Source of the DNA: an uncultured Nocardioides sp.
GTDB lineage: Bacteria; Actinomycetota; Actinomycetes; Propionibacteriales; Nocardioidaceae
DNA length: 21,618 bases
Assembly: GCF_946885725.1 (NCBI RefSeq)
Contig: NZ_CAMPGZ010000052.1
Location: 1 to 21,618, forward strand
Direction of reading: 5' to 3'
A program made the position numbers and the translations under genes. Shown here piece after piece: positions 1-7,867 of this stretch. Every line of letters starts with the position of its first letter. Positions within the stretch are counted from its first letter, which is position 1. Below the pieces are notes generated by a model that was given only the letters and a program-made list of their open reading frames with translations, was not told the DNA's origin and ran no database searches.

Positions 1-60
1 AGGCCGCTCTCCCCGGGCCCCTCTCCCCCTTCCGCGACACACCGTCCGGGCTTGCCTGGC

Positions 61-88
61 TTGTGTTATCTCATATGTGAGATATCGT
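61..88 (+). promoter_or_regulatory. Putative promoter of the XRE-MurA fusion gene
   Basis: TTGTGT (61-66) can serve as a -35 box and TATCGT (83-88) as a TANNNT -10 box, with a 16-bp spacer. The ATG at 96 follows the -10 box by 7 nt, so the mRNA would be leaderless; no Shine-Dalgarno sequence is visible before the ATG, which agrees. The same TATCGT plus 7-nt layout occurs at the divergent zinc-ribbon gene. The call comes from motif reading only. Confidence 0.5.
67..84. promoter_or_regulatory. 18-bp palindrome, candidate operator
   Basis: TATCTCA (67-73) and TGAGATA (78-84) are perfect 7-bp inverted arms around a 4-bp centre. The element fills the spacer of the putative promoter and touches its -10 box, the classic position for a repressor that blocks RNA polymerase. 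It is also AT-rich against a very GC-rich background. The downstream gene starts with an XRE helix-turn-helix domain, so autorepression is the simplest reading, but this is inferred. Confidence 0.55.
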
Positions 89-95
89 CGCATCC

Positions 96-1622
96 ATGAG
101 CGACTACCTCGCCCGGATCGGCAACCTCATCCGCGACGCGCGCAAGCACCGCGGGTGGACCCAGGCGCAGCTGGCGGAGGTGCTGAACACCAGCCAGAGC
201 GCGATCAACCGGATCGAGAAGGGTCACCAGAACCTCTCCCTGGAGATGATCGCCCGCATCGGCGAGGCCCTCGACTCCGAGCTGGTCTCCCTGGGCGCCG
301 TGGGCCCGACGCACCTGCGCGTCACCGGTCCGACCACGCTCTCGGGGTCGATCGACGTGAAGTCGTCGAAGAACGCCGGCGTCGCGCTGCTCGCCGCGTC
401 CCTGCTCAACAAGGGCCGTACGACGCTGCGCAAGGTCGCGCGGATCGAGGAGGTCAACCGGCTCCTCGAGGTGCTCACGAGCATCGGCGTGAAGTGCACG
501 TGGCTCAACGAGGACAACGACCTCGAGCTGATCCCGCCGGACGAGTTCGACCTGGGTGCGATCGACGTGGCGGCCGCCCGCCGTACCCGCTCGATCATCA
601 TGTTCCTCGGCCCGCTGCTGCACCGGCTCGACGCGTTCGAGCTGCCGTACGCCGGCGGCTGCGACCTCGGCACCCGCACGGTCGAGCCGCACATGGCGGC
701 GCTGCGGCCGTTCGGCCTCGAGGTGAAGGCCACCGAGGGCAGCTACCACGCCACGGTCAGCCGCGACGTCTCGCCGCGGCGGCCGATCGTGCTCACCGAG
801 CGCGGCGACACGGTCACCGAGAACGCGCTGCTCGCGGCGGCGCTCGACCCGGGCGTGACCGTGATCCGCAACGCCAGCCCCAACTACATGGTCCAGGACC
901 TGTGCTTCTTCCTCGAGAAGCTCGGCGTCCGCATCGAGGGCATCGGCACGACCACGCTCACCGTGCACGGCCGCGAGGAGATCGACGTGGACGTCGACTA
1001 CGCGCCGTCGGAGGACCCGATCGAGGCGATGTCGCTGCTCGCGGCCGCGATCGTCACGCAGTCCGAGATCACCATCCGCCGCGCACCCATCGAGTTCCTC
1101 GAGATCGAGCTCGCCCTGCTCGAGGAGATGGGCTTCGTCTACGAGCGCAGCGAGGAGTACGTCGCCGCCAACGGCCACACCCGGCTGGTGGACCTGACCA
1201 CGAAGGTCTCCACGCTGCACTCCCCCATCGACAAGATCCACCCGATGCCGTTCCCCGGCCTCAACATCGACAACCTGCCGTTCTTCGCGGTGATCGCCGC
1301 GGTCGCCGAGGGACAGACGCTGATCCATGACTGGGTCTACGAGAACCGCGCGATCTACCTGACCGAGCTCACCAAGCTCGGCGCCTCGGTCAAGCTGCTC
1401 GACCCGCACCGGGTGATGATCGAGGGCCCGACGCACTGGTCCGGCGCGGAGATCGTCTGCCCGCCGGCGCTGCGTCCGGCCGTGGTGATCCTGCTGGCGA
1501 TGATGGCGTCGAAGGGTACGTCGGTGCTGCGGTCGGTCTACGTGATCAACCGCGGCTACGAGGACCTCGCCGAGCGGCTGAACAGCCTCGGCGCGAGCAT
1601 CGAGACCTTCCGCGACATCTGA
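96..1622 (+). CDS. XRE helix-turn-helix domain fused to a MurA-like enolpyruvyl transferase (508 aa)
   Basis: Residues about 5-65 form an XRE/Cro-type helix-turn-helix (IRDARKHRGWTQAQLAEVL, then SQSAINRIEKG). Residues about 72-505 form an EPSP synthase-type fold closest to UDP-N-acetylglucosamine 1-carboxyvinyltransferase (MurA). Residues matching MurA active-site positions are visible: Lys92 in SKNAG, Cys189 in the loop YAGGCDLGTR (the fosfomycin-target Cys position), Arg194, and Asp392 in PGLNID. The transferase part alone has roughly normal MurA length, so the DNA-binding domain is an addition and not a replacement. The enzyme may transfer enolpyruvate to UDP-GlcNAc, may be specialised, or may act as a ligand-sensing regulator; the C-terminal half looks divergent from housekeeping MurA (PALRPAVVILLAMM where MurA has a DLRAG-type motif). 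ATG 96 is supported by the -10 box 7 nt upstream. XRE-MurA fusions are, to my knowledge, annotated in other actinobacteria, but I know of no settled function. Confidence 0.88.
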   Translation: MSDYLARIGNLIRDARKHRGWTQAQLAEVLNTSQSAINRIEKGHQNLSLEMIARIGEALDSELVSLGAVGPTHLRVTGPTTLSGSIDVKSSKNAGVALLAASLLNKGRTTLRKVARIEEVNRLLEVLTSIGVKCTWLNEDNDLELIPPDEFDLGAIDVAAARRTRSIIMFLGPLLHRLDAFELPYAGGCDLGTRTVEPHMAALRPFGLEVKATEGSYHATVSRDVSPRRPIVLTERGDTVTENALLAAALDPGVTVIRNASPNYMVQDLCFFLEKLGVRIEGIGTTTLTVHGREEIDVDVDYAPSEDPIEAMSLLAAAIVTQSEITIRRAPIEFLEIELALLEEMGFVYERSEEYVAANGHTRLVDLTTKVSTLHSPIDKIHPMPFPGLNIDNLPFFAVIAAVAEGQTLIHDWVYENRAIYLTELTKLGASVKLLDPHRVMIEGPTHWSGAEIVCPPALRPAVVILLAMMASKGTSVLRSVYVINRGYEDLAERLNSLGASIETFRDI

Positions 1623-1649
1623 CGGTCGCGCCGGACCGGCGGGTCGGGG

Positions 1650-1928
1650 CTAGCCGAAGAGCGTCTCGACGTACGCCCGTGCCTTGGGGGCGGGCGGCGG
1701 CGGCGCGGTCATGTCCGCGGTGATCCGCGGCAGCGGCTGGGTGACGGGTCCGGCGTCCCGCGAGGCGTGCCAGTCGTTCTCGGCGTCGACGAGGTTCCAC
1801 AGGTCGGCGCGCTCGAGGAAGATGCCCGAGCACTGCGGGCACTGGTGGACCGTCACGTCACCCTTGGCCTTGCTGGCCATCTCGGCGTGGCACTTGGGGC
1901 AGGTCATCGTGTCGGTCGCCTCGGTCAT
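1650..1928 (-). CDS. Small zinc-ribbon protein (zf-TFIIB family)
   Basis: This 92-residue protein has a TFIIB-type zinc ribbon near its N-terminus: CPKC (about residues 9-12) and CPQC (about 30-33) are the two CxxC knuckles, followed by GIFLERADLWNLVD, the usual continuation of this family. The rest is a Pro-rich low-complexity stretch and a short conserved-looking end, YVETLFG. The role is unknown; proteins of this type probably bind nucleic acid or proteins. I chose ATG 1928 over an in-frame upstream ATG at 2006 because it begins just before the zinc ribbon and has TATCGT 7 nt upstream, which suggests a leaderless mRNA. It ends 27 bp from the convergent fusion gene and diverges from the phosphodiesterase gene. 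Confidence 0.8.
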   Translation of the reverse strand: MTEATDTMTCPKCHAEMASKAKGDVTVHQCPQCSGIFLERADLWNLVDAENDWHASRDAGPVTQPLPRITADMTAPPPPAPKARAYVETLFG

Positions 1929-1935
1929 GCCCCAG

Positions 1936-1941
1936 ACGATA
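1936..1941 (-). promoter_or_regulatory. Putative -10 box of the zinc-ribbon gene
   Basis: On the minus strand TATCGT is followed by 7 nt and then the ATG at 1928, the expected geometry for a leaderless actinobacterial start. No convincing -35 box is seen. Confidence 0.4.
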
Positions 1942-2021
1942 CTCAGGGCGCCGACGGCGGTTGAGTAGAAGCGCCCATGTGCTCGTCCGCGATTCTCCGG
2001 CACCATTCCGAGGTGAGCGTC

Positions 2022-2027
2022 GATACT
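2022..2027 (+). promoter_or_regulatory. Putative -10 box of the phosphodiesterase gene
   Basis: GATACT is followed by 6 nt and a GTG at 2034, which fits a leaderless transcript starting on the GTG. No good -35 box is visible. If an upstream start (ATG 1977 or GTG 2013) is used instead, this box lies inside the gene and means nothing. Confidence 0.3.
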
Positions 2028-2033
2028 TCACGC

Positions 2034-2846
2034 GTGACCCGACCGCGCACGGGCTTCGCCTACCTCGACGCCGGGCTCGACCAGCCCGGCGCGGTCCTGG
2101 CGTTCGCGCACCGGGGCGGCGCGTTCCACCCCGAGATCGAGGGGCTGGAGAACTCCCTCGCCGCGTTCAGGCACGCGGTGGCGCTCGGCTACCGGTACCT
2201 CGAGACCGACGCGCACGCCACCCGCGACGGGGTCCTGCTCGCCTTCCACGACCACGTCCTCGACCGGGTGACCGGCTCGACGGGCAGCATCGTGGAGATG
2301 TCGTACGCCGACGTGCGGGCGGCGCGCATCGGCGACCGCGAGGAGATCCCGACGTTCGCCTCGCTGCTGGAGGAGTTCCCCGAGGTCCGGTTCAACGTCG
2401 ACCTCAAGCACGAGGCCGCGGTCGAGCCGCTCGCCGAGCTGGTCGGCCGCACCGGTGCCTACGACCGGCTCTGCGTCGGGTCCTTCTCCGACGCCCGCGT
2501 TTCGAGGTTCCGTCGCCTGGTCGACCGGCCGGTCGCCACGGCCTACGGCCCGCGCGCCGTGGCCGCGCTGCGGTTCGCGCCCACACGCGGGCTCGCCGCC
2601 CGGCTGCGCGGCGCCGGCCAGGCGCTTCAGGTGCCGCACCGCATGGGCCGCCTGACCGTCGTCACCGCTGAGCTCGTGGCCCGCGCCCACGCGGCCGGCC
2701 GCCCGGTCCACGTGTGGACCATCGACGACCCCGACGAGATGCACCACCTGCTCGACCTCGGGGTCGACGGGATCATGACCGACCGCACCGACCTGCTCCG
2801 CGACGTGCTGATCGCGCGTGGCCAGTGGATGGGAGACACACCGTGA
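2034..2846 (+). CDS. Glycerophosphodiester phosphodiesterase (GDPD family)
   Basis: The 270-residue protein hydrolyses glycerophosphodiesters to sn-glycerol 3-phosphate and an alcohol; it is probably cytoplasmic, since no signal peptide is seen. GDPD signatures are in order: HRGG (26-29, catalytic His), EN (39-40), ETDAH (57-61, metal ligands), HD (72-73, second catalytic His), a DLKHE strand-end motif near 121-125, and HVWTIDDPDEM with DGIMTDRTD near the C-terminus. Length is normal for the family. The start is uncertain: ATG 1977 adds 19 residues that show no family match, and GTG 2013 is another option with GAGG directly before it. I prefer GTG 2034 because the domain begins soon after and GATACT lies 6 nt upstream. 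Its stop overlaps the GTG of the transporter gene, so the two are co-translated. Confidence 0.88.
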   Translation: MTRPRTGFAYLDAGLDQPGAVLAFAHRGGAFHPEIEGLENSLAAFRHAVALGYRYLETDAHATRDGVLLAFHDHVLDRVTGSTGSIVEMSYADVRAARIGDREEIPTFASLLEEFPEVRFNVDLKHEAAVEPLAELVGRTGAYDRLCVGSFSDARVSRFRRLVDRPVATAYGPRAVAALRFAPTRGLAARLRGAGQALQVPHRMGRLTVVTAELVARAHAAGRPVHVWTIDDPDEMHHLLDLGVDGIMTDRTDLLRDVLIARGQWMGDTP

Positions 2847-4198
2847 CCAGCACCCCGCAGGGCATCGCGAACCTGGAGCCGATCGTGCGGCGCCGCGAGC
2901 AGCGCGCCTGGTACATGTACGACTGGGCCAACAGCGCGTTCAGCACCACGATCGCCGGGGTCCTGTTCGCGCCGTACCTCATCTCCGTCGCCCGCGAGGC
3001 GGCGGTCGACAACCGGATCGACGTGCTCGGCGTGGCCATCGCCCCGGGTGCGCTGCCGTCCTTCACGATCACCGCTTCGACGCTGATCTCGGCGCTGGTG
3101 CTGCCGCTGCTCGGCGCGTACGCCGACCGGGTCTCGCGCAAGAAGGACCTGCTGGCGGCGTTCGCCTGGGTCGGGGCGGCCAGCGCCGCGCTGCTGTTCT
3201 TCGTCACCGGCGACAACTGGCAGCTCGGCGTCGCGTCGTTCATGGTGGCCAACCTGTGCTTCGGCGCCGCCGCGGTGTTCAACGACGCGATCCTCTGCCT
3301 CATCGCCGAGGAGGACGAGCGCGACCGGGTGTCCTCGCGCGGCTGGGCGATGGGCTACGCGGGCGGCGGCCTGCTGCTGGCGCTGAACTTCCTGATGGTG
3401 ACCTTCCACGACGCCCTCGGGATGGACCAGGGGCTCGCGGTGCGGCTCAGCATGCTCTCGGCGGCCGTGTGGTGGGCGGGCTTCACCTTCATCCCGTTCC
3501 GGGGCATCCGCAACCGTCCGCCGGAGCAGGTCGAGCCGGTGGTCGGGTCGGTCGTTCAGCGCAGCTTCGGCCAGCTCTGGCGCACGCTGAAGGGGATGCG
3601 GGCCTACCCCGTCACGCTGACGTTCCTGCTCGCCTACCTGTTCTTCAACGACGGCATCCAGACGGTCATCTCGTCCGCATCGATCTACGGCGTCGAGGAG
3701 CTCGGCTTCGAGACCGGCACGGTGCTGGCGACGTACCTCGTCGTCCAGTTCGTCGCGGTCTTCGGCGCCCTCGCCTTCGGCCGTGCCGCGGGGCGGTTCG
3801 GCGCGAAGGCGGTGATCCTCTTCGGGCTGGTCATCTGGATGGGAATCGTGACAGCCGCGCTGTTCGTGCCGGAGCGGCAGTTCCTGCCGTTCCTGCTGCT
3901 GGCGATCGCGATCGGCATCGTTCTCGGCGGCACCCAGGCGTTGGCTCGGTCGTACTTCAGCCTGCTGATCCCGCGCGGCAAGGAGGCGGAGTACTTCAGC
4001 TTCTACCACGCGATGGAGCGGGGTACGTCGTGGTTCGGCACGCTGGTGTTCGGGCTGGTCTACCAGCTCACCGACTCGTACCGGCCGGCGGTCTTCGCCC
4101 TGATCGCGTTCTTCGTCATCGGCGGGGCGCTGCTGTGGCGGGTGGACACCGCCAAGGGCATCCGTGACGCGGGTAACGAGGTCCCGCAGGTCGTCTGA
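2843..4198 (+). CDS. MFS transporter, Atg22-like (vacuole effluxer family)
   Basis: The 451-residue integral membrane protein has about a dozen hydrophobic segments. The N-terminal signature YMYDWANSAFSTTI is characteristic of the Atg22-like MFS branch, followed by the MFS loop GAYADRVSRKKD between early helices and a cytoplasmic central loop rich in charged residues (RNRPPEQVEP). The yeast relative exports amino acids from the vacuole; bacterial members are poorly characterised and the substrate cannot be read from sequence. GTG 2843 overlaps the phosphodiesterase stop by 4 nt and has GGGAG 7 nt upstream, which fixes the start. The coupling suggests export or import of a product linked to glycerophosphodiester breakdown, but this is inference. 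Confidence 0.88.
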   Translation: MTSTPQGIANLEPIVRRREQRAWYMYDWANSAFSTTIAGVLFAPYLISVAREAAVDNRIDVLGVAIAPGALPSFTITASTLISALVLPLLGAYADRVSRKKDLLAAFAWVGAASAALLFFVTGDNWQLGVASFMVANLCFGAAAVFNDAILCLIAEEDERDRVSSRGWAMGYAGGGLLLALNFLMVTFHDALGMDQGLAVRLSMLSAAVWWAGFTFIPFRGIRNRPPEQVEPVVGSVVQRSFGQLWRTLKGMRAYPVTLTFLLAYLFFNDGIQTVISSASIYGVEELGFETGTVLATYLVVQFVAVFGALAFGRAAGRFGAKAVILFGLVIWMGIVTAALFVPERQFLPFLLLAIAIGIVLGGTQALARSYFSLLIPRGKEAEYFSFYHAMERGTSWFGTLVFGLVYQLTDSYRPAVFALIAFFVIGGALLWRVDTAKGIRDAGNEVPQVV

Positions 4199-4227
4199 GC
4201 TCCTCTGGGGTCCTCTGAGCTCCTCTG
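4194..4227 (+). repeat. 14-bp direct repeat after the transporter gene
   Basis: TCTGAGCTCCTCTG occurs at 4194-4207 and 4214-4227 with a 20-bp period; the part TCCTCTG occurs a third time at 4211-4217. The first copy overlaps the transporter stop codon. No function is apparent and no terminator hairpin is seen here. Confidence 0.6.
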
Positions 4228-4355
4228 CGAGTCGCTTGCGGGTCGCCTGAGGGTGGTGTGACGCGGTCGTGTGAGGGGGGCCGCCTTTCAAGGTGTGTGC
4301 CCCGGCCGATCCGGGTACCTTGGACGCGGGATGGACACGTCCCGACGGCCCGCCC

Positions 4356-4383
4356 GGGAATCTCCCGACGGGGGTGTTCGTTG
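4356..4383 (+). promoter_or_regulatory. SigR/SigH-type promoter of rbpA
   Basis: GGGAAT (4356-4361) and GTTG (4380-4383) are separated by exactly 18 bp, matching the consensus of Streptomyces SigR and mycobacterial SigH promoters (GGGAAT-N18-GTT), the thiol-oxidative-stress ECF sigma factors. In Streptomyces coelicolor rbpA is a known SigR target, so the match has independent support. Transcription would start near 4390, giving a leader of about 85 nt. Confidence 0.82.
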
Positions 4384-4391
4384 GGACTGGT

Positions 4392-4434
4392 GGGACGAGG
4401 CAGACGACCGACGGTGTGCGCGGTCGGCCGTCCC
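4392..4434 (+). other. Potential hairpin in the rbpA 5' leader
   Basis: GGGACG (4392-4397) pairs with CGTCCC (4429-4434), and inside it CGACCG (4405-4410) pairs with CGGTCG (4421-4426) around a 10-nt loop. The structure lies right at the start of the predicted rbpA transcript, well before the Shine-Dalgarno GGAGG at 4465-4469. It may stabilise the mRNA; at this GC content chance pairing is possible. Confidence 0.35.
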
Positions 4435-4475
4435 GATGATGCACACGGGGAATCAACAGGGAGTGGAGGACGCTC

Positions 4476-4859
4476 ATGGGAGAGCGGACACTGCGCGGCG
4501 CCCGTCTCGGGGGTCAGAGCTTCGAGGACGAGCGCGGCATCGAGTTCGCTGCGCGTCAGAACATCGGGTACCGGTGCCCTCAGGGGCACGAGTTCGAGAT
4601 CCCGATGTCCGTCGAGGCCGAGGTGCCCGCGGTCTGGGAGTGCCCGCGCTGCGGTGCCGAGGCGCTGAGCAAGCACGGTCAGACGCCGGAGGAGAAGGCC
4701 GAGAAGCCTGCCCGCACGCACTGGGACATGCTGCTCGAGCGGCGCTCCATCAAGGAGCTGGAAGAGATTCTCGCCGAGCGCATCGAGCTGCTGCGGTCGG
4801 GCGAGATCGGTCCGGCGCACCTGCACCGGCAGAACAAGAAGAAGGCCAAGTCGGCCTGA
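4476..4859 (+). CDS. rbpA: RNA polymerase-binding protein RbpA
   Basis: The 127-residue protein is an actinobacterial transcription factor that binds RNA polymerase and the principal sigma factor and stabilises the open complex. The opening (GERTLRGARLGGQSFEDERG) is the family's N-terminal tail; the central core carries Cys34, His38, Cys56 and Cys59 (CPQGH and CPRCG), the arrangement of the zinc-binding form seen in Streptomyces; the C-terminal part has the basic linker and sigma-interaction helices (LLERRSIKELEEILAERIELLRSG), ending in a Lys-rich tail. ATG 4476 has GGAGG six bases upstream. The SigR-type promoter suggests induction by thiol oxidation. The gene lies on the plus strand and converges on fxsA 35 bp away, a neighbourhood recalling M. 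tuberculosis Rv2050-Rv2053c. Confidence 0.95.
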   Translation: MGERTLRGARLGGQSFEDERGIEFAARQNIGYRCPQGHEFEIPMSVEAEVPAVWECPRCGAEALSKHGQTPEEKAEKPARTHWDMLLERRSIKELEEILAERIELLRSGEIGPAHLHRQNKKKAKSA

Positions 4860-4894
4860 CCCGACCCGCGTGACGACAGGGGCCCGTCGAGGGC

Positions 4895-5377
4895 TCAGTC
4901 GTCGACGACCTCGCCCCGGACCACCCCGTCGTGGGTGCCGGGGCTTTGTCGTGCCTGGGAAGAACGCGGACCGGTGCCCGCCAGACGGACGTCGGCGCCG
5001 AGGAGCTTGCGGGTCACGATCCGGGTGAGCGCGGCGCGCGCCACCGGCCGGGTCACCGGCAGGATCAGGAACGTCCCGACGATGTCGGACAGGAAGCCCG
5101 GGGTCAGCAGCAGCGTGCCGCCGATCAGGATCAGCGCGCCGTCGGCGAGCTCACGGGCCGGCATACGGTGCTCGGCGAGCGCCTCGCGCAGGGCGCGCCA
5201 GGCGCGGCCGCCCTCGCGCTTGACCAGCCAGCTGCCGGCGAACCCGGCCGCGAGCAGCAGGAGGATCGTCCACCACGGCCCGATCACCTGGCCGACCTGG
5301 ACGATCACGTAGATCTCGACGATCGGGACGACCACGAACAGCAGGGCCAGCACCCACCACGGCACCAGTCGTCGCAT
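4895..5377 (-). CDS. fxsA: FxsA family membrane protein
   Basis: The 160-residue protein has the FxsA layout: a first membrane segment (about residues 5-30, with VVPIVEIYVIVQVGQVIG), a second (about 34-52), an amphipathic stretch rich in Arg and Ala, and a hydrophobic pair ending with GGTLLLTPGFLSDIVG, the family's most conserved motif. The C-terminal tail is hydrophilic and variable. Escherichia coli FxsA relieves phage T7 exclusion by F plasmid when overproduced; its normal role is unknown. I chose ATG 5377 over the in-frame ATG at 5395 because GGGGAGG lies 4 nt before it. It may follow ppm in the same transcription unit (25-bp gap). Confidence 0.88.
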   Translation of the reverse strand: MRRLVPWWVLALLFVVVPIVEIYVIVQVGQVIGPWWTILLLLAAGFAGSWLVKREGGRAWRALREALAEHRMPARELADGALILIGGTLLLTPGFLSDIVGTFLILPVTRPVARAALTRIVTRKLLGADVRLAGTGPRSSQARQSPGTHDGVVRGEVVDD

Positions 5378-5402
5378 GGGTCCTCCCCGGGTCATCGGCC
5401 GG

Positions 5403-6165
<763 letters not shown>

Positions 6166-6179
<14 letters not shown>

Positions 6180-7704
6180 GGACCTTCTCGGGCGGGGCGA
6201 CGGGCGAGCGCCGACGGTAGCCCACCAGCGCGGCCCCGGTGGCGAGAACCGCGAGACCCGCCAGTCCCCACTCCAGCCACTCCCCCAGGCGTACGGCGGG
6301 CAGCACGGCCGAGCGCAGCTGGACGGACTCCTCGATGACGGCCGTCGTGCGCTGCGGGGCGCGCTCGACGACCGAGCCGTCCGGCGCGATCACCCCGGAG
6401 ATCCCGTTGGTCGACGCGACCACGACGTACCGCCCGGTCTCCACCGCCCGAACCCGGGACATCGCGAACTGCTGCTCGATCTGGCCGGTGCCGGTGTAGG
6501 TCGCGTTGTTGGTCGGCACGACGATGACACCGGCGCCGCCGTCGACGAGGTCGTGCAGCAGGTCGTCGTAGGCGACCTCGAAGCACATCGCGACGCCGAT
6601 GTCGAAGCCGACGTCGAGGACGCCCGGCTCGGTGCCGCGGATCATGTCGCTGGGGATCTGGTCGAGGAGCGGGATGTACGGCGCCAGCAGCGGGCGCAGC
6701 GGGACGTACTCGCCGAACGGCACCGGGAGCTGCTTGTCGTACGACGCCTGCGGCCGACCCTCGGGCGACCAGACGATCGCGCGGTTGTACCAACCGCTGT
6801 CGGTGCGATCGCCGACCGCGGTGCCCATCAGCAGGGGTACGCCGACGGCGCGGGCGGCGTCGGCCACGTCGTGCTCGACGGTCGCGTCGGTGAACGGGTC
6901 GATGTCGGAGGAGTTCTCCGGCCAGACCACGAGGTCGGGCGGGATCGTGTCGTCCGCCCGGACCCGGTCGGCGAGCTCGAGGGTGGCGTTCACGTGGTTG
7001 TCGAGCACGGCCCGGCGCTCGCTGAACGCGTCGAGCCCGACGCCGGGCACGTCGCCCTGGACGGCCGCGATCCTGACGATGGCCGGCTCCTCGGTCGGGC
7101 CGGGCGCGCCGGGCAGCGGGAAGCCGGAGGCCAGGACAAGCAGCACGGCCACGCCGGCGAGGGCCCCGACGCCGCGCAGTGGCCGGCGGCGCCCGTCACG
7201 CACCAGCCATGCGAGCGTCGCGCCCAGCAGCGCGACCAGGAACGTGGTGCCGGGGACGCCGACGTACGCCACCGTCTCCAGTGCCGGGGTGTCGACGACC
7301 GCGAAGCCGAGCCGGCCCCACGGGAACCCGCCGAACGGCACCAGGCTGCGCAGCAGCTCCACCAGCACCCACGTAGCCGCGACCCACACCGGCCACGCCG
7401 GGAGCCGGGCGACGACCGTCGTGATGGCGCCACCGAGGCCGAGGAACAGCGCCTCGAGCAGTGCGAGCGCCGGCCAGGCTGCCGGGTGGATCACCTGCAG
7501 CCACGGCAGCAGCAGCCCCAGGTAGGCGACGCCGTAGGCCAGCCCGACGACGAACCCGGTGCGCGGGCGGGTGCCGACGGCCGCGAGCGTCATCCCCGCG
7601 ACGCCGAGCGGGGCGAGGTAGGCCAGCGCGAACGGCTCGAACGCCAGCGCGGTGGCCAGTCCCGAGACCACCGCGAGCAGCAGTCGGGCGGGCAGGCTGG
7701 TCAC
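6166..7704 (-). CDS. lnt: Apolipoprotein N-acyltransferase
   Basis: The 512-residue membrane enzyme adds the third acyl chain to the N-terminal Cys of lipoproteins. The N-terminal 200 residues contain about six hydrophobic segments, followed by an extracytoplasmic nitrilase-fold domain (about 208-465) and one last membrane segment (about 477-497). The catalytic triad is intact: Glu263 in WPENS, Lys324 in YDKQLPVPFGEY and Cys374 in AMCFEVAYDD. Length matches the E. coli enzyme (512). GTG 7704 is chosen because the first membrane segment starts directly after it and TAGATT lies 6 nt upstream, suggesting a leaderless mRNA. It overlaps ppm by 14 nt, consistent with the functional link between Lnt and Ppm in mycobacteria, where Lnt is fused to or interacts with the mannosyltransferase. 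Confidence 0.93.
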
Positions 7705-7710
7705 CGCTCA

Positions 7711-7716
7711 AATCTA
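7711..7716 (-). promoter_or_regulatory. Putative -10 box of lnt
   Basis: TAGATT on the minus strand ends 6 nt before the GTG of lnt and fits TANNNT. No clear -35 box is present. The palindrome array starts about 30 bp further upstream. Confidence 0.4.
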
Positions 7717-7745
7717 CCGGCGGCCGTTCCGGCGGTTGCTCGCCC

Positions 7746-7867
7746 TCACCGATTGGTCACGAACCGCAATCCGCAAGCGTTTGCGCTTGCGGTTTGGTCC
7801 CCAACCGCAATGTGCTGGCGCTGGAACTTGCGGTTGGGGACCAAACCGCAACGTCCCGGACGTTGCG
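7746..7867. repeat. Array of palindromic repeats with 41-bp period upstream of lnt
   Basis: The 8-mer AACCGCAA and its complement TTGCGGTT alternate at 7762, 7787, 7803, 7828 and 7844, with intervals of 25, 16, 25 and 16. Two complete 24-bp units (7787-7810 and 7828-7851) are exact reverse complements of each other, so they can form a perfect 24-bp stem around a 17-nt loop; each unit is also internally palindromic. A degenerate third unit sits at 7746-7769 (only its right arm is kept). Flanking smaller stems overlap the main one: CCGCAAGCG (7771-7779) with CGCTTGCGG (7784-7792), and CGCAACGTC (7847-7855) with GACGTTGCG (7859-7867). Only some stems can form at once. The array lies 40-160 bp upstream of lnt and reads equally on both strands. 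Confidence 0.85.

Noticed and set aside
66..1436. Minus-strand open frame of 456 residues opposite the XRE-MurA fusion gene
   Set aside because: Low-complexity Asp/Arg/Val composition and no motif; the plus strand encodes intact active-site residues.
1977..2033. Upstream ATG extension of the phosphodiesterase
   Set aside because: The 19 added residues show no family similarity and no Shine-Dalgarno precedes ATG 1977; kept only as an alternative start.
2627..4477. Minus-strand open frame of 616 residues opposite the MFS transporter
   Set aside because: Highly charged Arg/Glu/His-rich product typical of antisense frames; the opposite strand encodes a clear membrane transporter.
4860..4894. 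Terminator between rbpA and fxsA
   Set aside because: Only a weak 4-6 bp pairing is visible in the 35-bp convergent gap and it would reach into the fxsA end.
5378..5395. ATG 5395 as the start of fxsA
   Set aside because: GGGGAGG lies ideally before the second ATG (5377), and the first six residues are not part of the FxsA domain.
7746..7851. CRISPR-like array of 24-bp repeats and 17-nt spacers
   Set aside because: Only two full units in opposite orientation, spacers far too short, and no cas genes nearby. Kept as a palindrome array.
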